Source: Pseudomonas paralactis (lineage in GTDB: Bacteria; Pseudomonadota; Gammaproteobacteria; Pseudomonadales; Pseudomonadaceae). From it: a stretch of 64,000 nucleotides of DNA. The stretch is from assembly GCF_001439735.1 (NCBI RefSeq), contig NZ_JYLN01000003.1:62001-126000 (forward strand), written 5' to 3'. Shown here one piece after another: positions 61,745-64,000 of this stretch. The notes under the pieces were generated by a model. It did no database searches. It saw nothing but the letters and a program-made list of their open reading frames with translations, and was not told where the DNA came from. Position 1 is the stretch's first letter. Each line of letters starts with the position of its first letter. The position numbers and the translations under genes are program-made.

Positions 61745-64000
61745 CTACCAGTTGTAAGACACCGTACCGAGCAAGGTACGGCTGTCGCCCCAATAGCAAC
61801 GCCCCGCATCGTTGCAACCGGATACATATTCCTTGTCGAACAGGTTCTTGGCGTTCAGGTCCACCGACCAGTGTGGGTTGATCTGATAACCCAGTGCCGC
61901 ATCCACCAGGGTGACGCTTCCTGCGTCCAACTTCCCGTAGAGCGTAGGCGGCGTGTAGGAAAAGGTACTGTCGAAATAGCGCACCCCGCCGCCCAGGGAG
62001 AAACCCTTGAGTTGGCCGTCGAGAAAGCGATATTTGCCCCACACCGAAGCCTGGTTACGCGGCACGCCCGTCATCTGACGGCCTTCTACCAGCGACGTCG
62101 CCGAATCCTTGGTTATCCGGGCGTCGGTGTAGGTATAGGCCGCCGTCACGTTGAAGTTGGAACTGATGTTGCTATTGACCTCGACTTCCACGCCCTTGGC
62201 GCGACTTTCACCAACCTGGCGATAGCTATTGGTGGTGGAATCCAGGTAGGTATCGTCCTGCTTGCGCAGGTCATACACCGACAACGTCATCGCCGTATCC
62301 CAGCCGATCGGCTCATACTTCACACCCACTTCGTACTGGCTGCTGGTGATCGGTTTTAACGGCGAGCCGGAGTTGGAGATCTGCTGAACCGGGACGAACG
62401 CCGTGGAATAGCTGACATACGGCGTCAGGCCGTTGTCGAACTGGTACATCACACCGCCCTGGTAGGTGAACTTGCGATCCTCCGAATTGATATTGCTCGC
62501 TGGCTTGACCTTGTCACGGTAGTCGCTGTCGACCCAGTCCTGGCGGCCACCGAGCAGAAAGAGCCAGTGGTCGTATTTGCTCTGGACCTGTGCATAAACC
62601 CCTTTCATCTGCTGCTCAAGCAAGGTGTTCTGCACTGCCAGTGGAGTGAGCGGGTCGCGCAGGTACACCGGGTTATACACATCGATGGTGCCGGCGAAAC
62701 CCGCATCCCAGTCTTGATTGAACGAGGTTCGGTCATAGCTGGCGCCCAACAACACTGTGTTTTCCAGGCCACCCACCTGGAACTTGCCTTCGAGCTGGTT
62801 ATCCAGGGAATAGACCATCGACTTGTTGTAGCGATCATAGGCGTTCATGTTAAGCCGGGTGCCAAAGCCAGCGTTATTGAGTGTGCCCGGCCAGGTTTCG
62901 TGCCGGTTGATGCGTGACTGCATATAGCGCGAGTTTTGACGGAACTGCCAATCGTCATTGAAGCTGTGGCTGAACTCGTAACCGGTACTCCAGCTTTCGC
63001 GTTCAAAGGTGTTCCAGTCCGGATTGCCAAGCATGGTGTGTTTGGACAGCTTGCCGTTGGGATTGGTAAGCAGAGTGCCTGCGGCGGGGAGGCCCAGTTC
63101 GAGGTTGGTGTGATCTTTCTGGTAGTTGGCCAGCAGTGTCAGCGTGTTGTAGTCGTCAAAGTTCAGGGTCAGGGAGGGCGCGATATACAGACGATCGTCC
63201 GGGACATGATCGGTCTGCGTGTCGGATTTGCGGCCGAGCATCACCACGCGGCCAAGAATCGTGTCGCTGTCGTTAAGCGGGCCCGAGATATCCACAGCCA
63301 ATTGACGTCGATTATCGGAGCCATAACCCAACTGCACCTCACCTTGCGGGGCGGCAGTCGGGTGCTTACTGACCAGATTGACCAAGCCACCAGGCGCGTT
63401 TTCGCCGTAAAGGAGGGAAGAGGGGCCGCGAAAAATCTCAACCCGTTCCAGGCCGTAGGGTTCGCTGGTGGTGTCGTATCGATTACCTTGAACACGCAGG
63501 CCATCTCGCAGTAGGCCGTAGCCGTAGTCCGTGGCGTTGAAACCGCGAATGAAGAACAGATCACCTGCCAAGCCATCACCTGCCGCGAACGGTGGGGCGA
63601 AGATCCCGGGGACGTAGCCCAACACTTCTGTCAGGGTCTGGGATTTCTGGTCTTTGATGCGCTGGCCAGTGACGACGGACACCGAACGCGGTGTCTCTGA
63701 CAGAGGGGTGCTGGTCTTGGTGCCGATCCGACTGCTTTGCGCCTTGTAACCCACATCCCCGGCGATTTCCTGATTGAAGCCGCCCTGTTGATAAGCGCTC
63801 ACCGTGGTAGGTGCCAAGGTCAGTTGGCCAACTGGCGCCACTTGCAGCACATAGCTGCCGGGGGCCTGTGCGACCGCTTGCATGTTGGAATGCTGCAGCA
63901 GCAGCGCAAAACCTTGTTCTACCGAATAATCGCCTTCCAGCCCTGGCGTATTCAACCGCGCAGTTTGTTCGGGAGAGAAGGACAAAATCACGTTGGCCTT
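61745..64000 (-). CDS. TonB-dependent siderophore receptor with STN domain, 5' end outside window
   Basis: At least 752 residues are visible and the frame is open at base 64000, so the start lies beyond. The visible N-terminus is a STN (secretin/TonB) signalling domain (ANVILSFSPEQTARL, SVEQGFALLLQHSNM). The plug follows (TPRSVSVVTGQRIKDQKSQT, LTEVLGYVPGI, FFIRGFNATDYGYGLLRDGL, VEIFRGPSSLLYGENAPGGL), then the 22-strand barrel ending in VSYNW with a C-terminal aromatic residue. The pattern fits hydroxamate or mixed siderophore receptors of the FpvA/FoxA/FiuA class. The STN domain suggests surface signalling with a sigma/anti-sigma pair, expected beyond the edge. Ligand unknown. Confidence 0.92.
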   Translation of the reverse strand, partial: KANVILSFSPEQTARLNTPGLEGDYSVEQGFALLLQHSNMQAVAQAPGSYVLQVAPVGQLTLAPTTVSAYQQGGFNQEIAGDVGYKAQSSRIGTKTSTPLSETPRSVSVVTGQRIKDQKSQTLTEVLGYVPGIFAPPFAAGDGLAGDLFFIRGFNATDYGYGLLRDGLRVQGNRYDTTSEPYGLERVEIFRGPSSLLYGENAPGGLVNLVSKHPTAAPQGEVQLGYGSDNRRQLAVDISGPLNDSDTILGRVVMLGRKSDTQTDHVPDDRLYIAPSLTLNFDDYNTLTLLANYQKDHTNLELGLPAAGTLLTNPNGKLSKHTMLGNPDWNTFERESWSTGYEFSHSFNDDWQFRQNSRYMQSRINRHETWPGTLNNAGFGTRLNMNAYDRYNKSMVYSLDNQLEGKFQVGGLENTVLLGASYDRTSFNQDWDAGFAGTIDVYNPVYLRDPLTPLAVQNTLLEQQMKGVYAQVQSKYDHWLFLLGGRQDWVDSDYRDKVKPASNINSEDRKFTYQGGVMYQFDNGLTPYVSYSTAFVPVQQISNSGSPLKPITSSQYEVGVKYEPIGWDTAMTLSVYDLRKQDDTYLDSTTNSYRQVGESRAKGVEVEVNSNISSNFNVTAAYTYTDARITKDSATSLVEGRQMTGVPRNQASVWGKYRFLDGQLKGFSLGGGVRYFDSTFSYTPPTLYGKLDAGSVTLVDAALGYQINPHWSVDLNAKNLFDKEYVSGCNDAGRCYWGDSRTLLGTVSYNW

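Overview
The window is a piece of Pseudomonas chromosome containing the replication origin. Gene order, protein signatures (dnaA-dnaN-recF-gyrB facing rpmH-rnpA-yidD-yidC-mnmE) and dense REP palindromes of the P. fluorescens type point to the P. fluorescens group. The stretch from trpI (15.8 kb) to mnmE (61.7 kb) follows the gene order I recall for the P. aeruginosa PAO1 origin region (PA0037 down to PA0001, then PA5570 to PA5567), with several insertions. Species assignment is inference; no search was possible.

Left part, 1-15.8 kb: a SulP transporter (cut by the window edge) with a beta-carbonic anhydrase; an SOS-controlled radical SAM protein with a perfect LexA box; a three-gene membrane-bound sugar-acid dehydrogenase operon (Tat-exported small subunit, GMC flavoprotein, triheme cytochrome c); a decayed phosphatase pseudogene; prlC-yheV; a gamma-carbonic-anhydrase-like protein with a HAD phosphatase; and small envelope or stress genes (two lipoproteins, two DUF1161 proteins, OsmC, a luciferase-like oxidoreductase, dodecin, a DUF883 protein).

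Middle part, 15.8-33 kb: trpI divergent from trpBA; a berberine-bridge-type flavoprotein; a D-galactonate catabolic cluster (dgoK-dgoA-dgoD and a transporter) without a local regulator; a DOPA-dioxygenase-like protein; and a choline-sulfate locus (LysR regulator, betC, choX, SulP sulfate transporter). aroE, hemF and qor follow.

Origin-proximal part, 33-64 kb: tsaC, dprA, a shortened LysM-family protein, def-fmt-rsmB-trkA, a TPR protein, an LpxL-like acyltransferase, tag, glyQS, gmhB, a PlsC-type acyltransferase, and then a divergent CHASE2 histidine kinase / response regulator pair placed beside gyrB. gyrB, recF, dnaN and dnaA read leftwards; oriC (57.2-57.7 kb) has four perfect DnaA boxes and an AT-rich side; rpmH to mnmE read rightwards. 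Three strong parS sites lie 3-7 kb from oriC, two of them inside recF. The window ends in a TonB-dependent siderophore receptor.

Eight inverted REP pairs punctuate gene ends and share one scaffold with four alternative stems. No tRNA, rRNA, CRISPR array, insertion sequence or prophage was seen. The window is mostly well-known core genome. Its less ordinary items are the decayed phosphatase, the LysM-less protein, parS sites embedded in coding sequence as the peptide FHVE, the CHASE2 two-component pair, and the chimeric REP pairs. I found no convincing evidence of a wholly new system.
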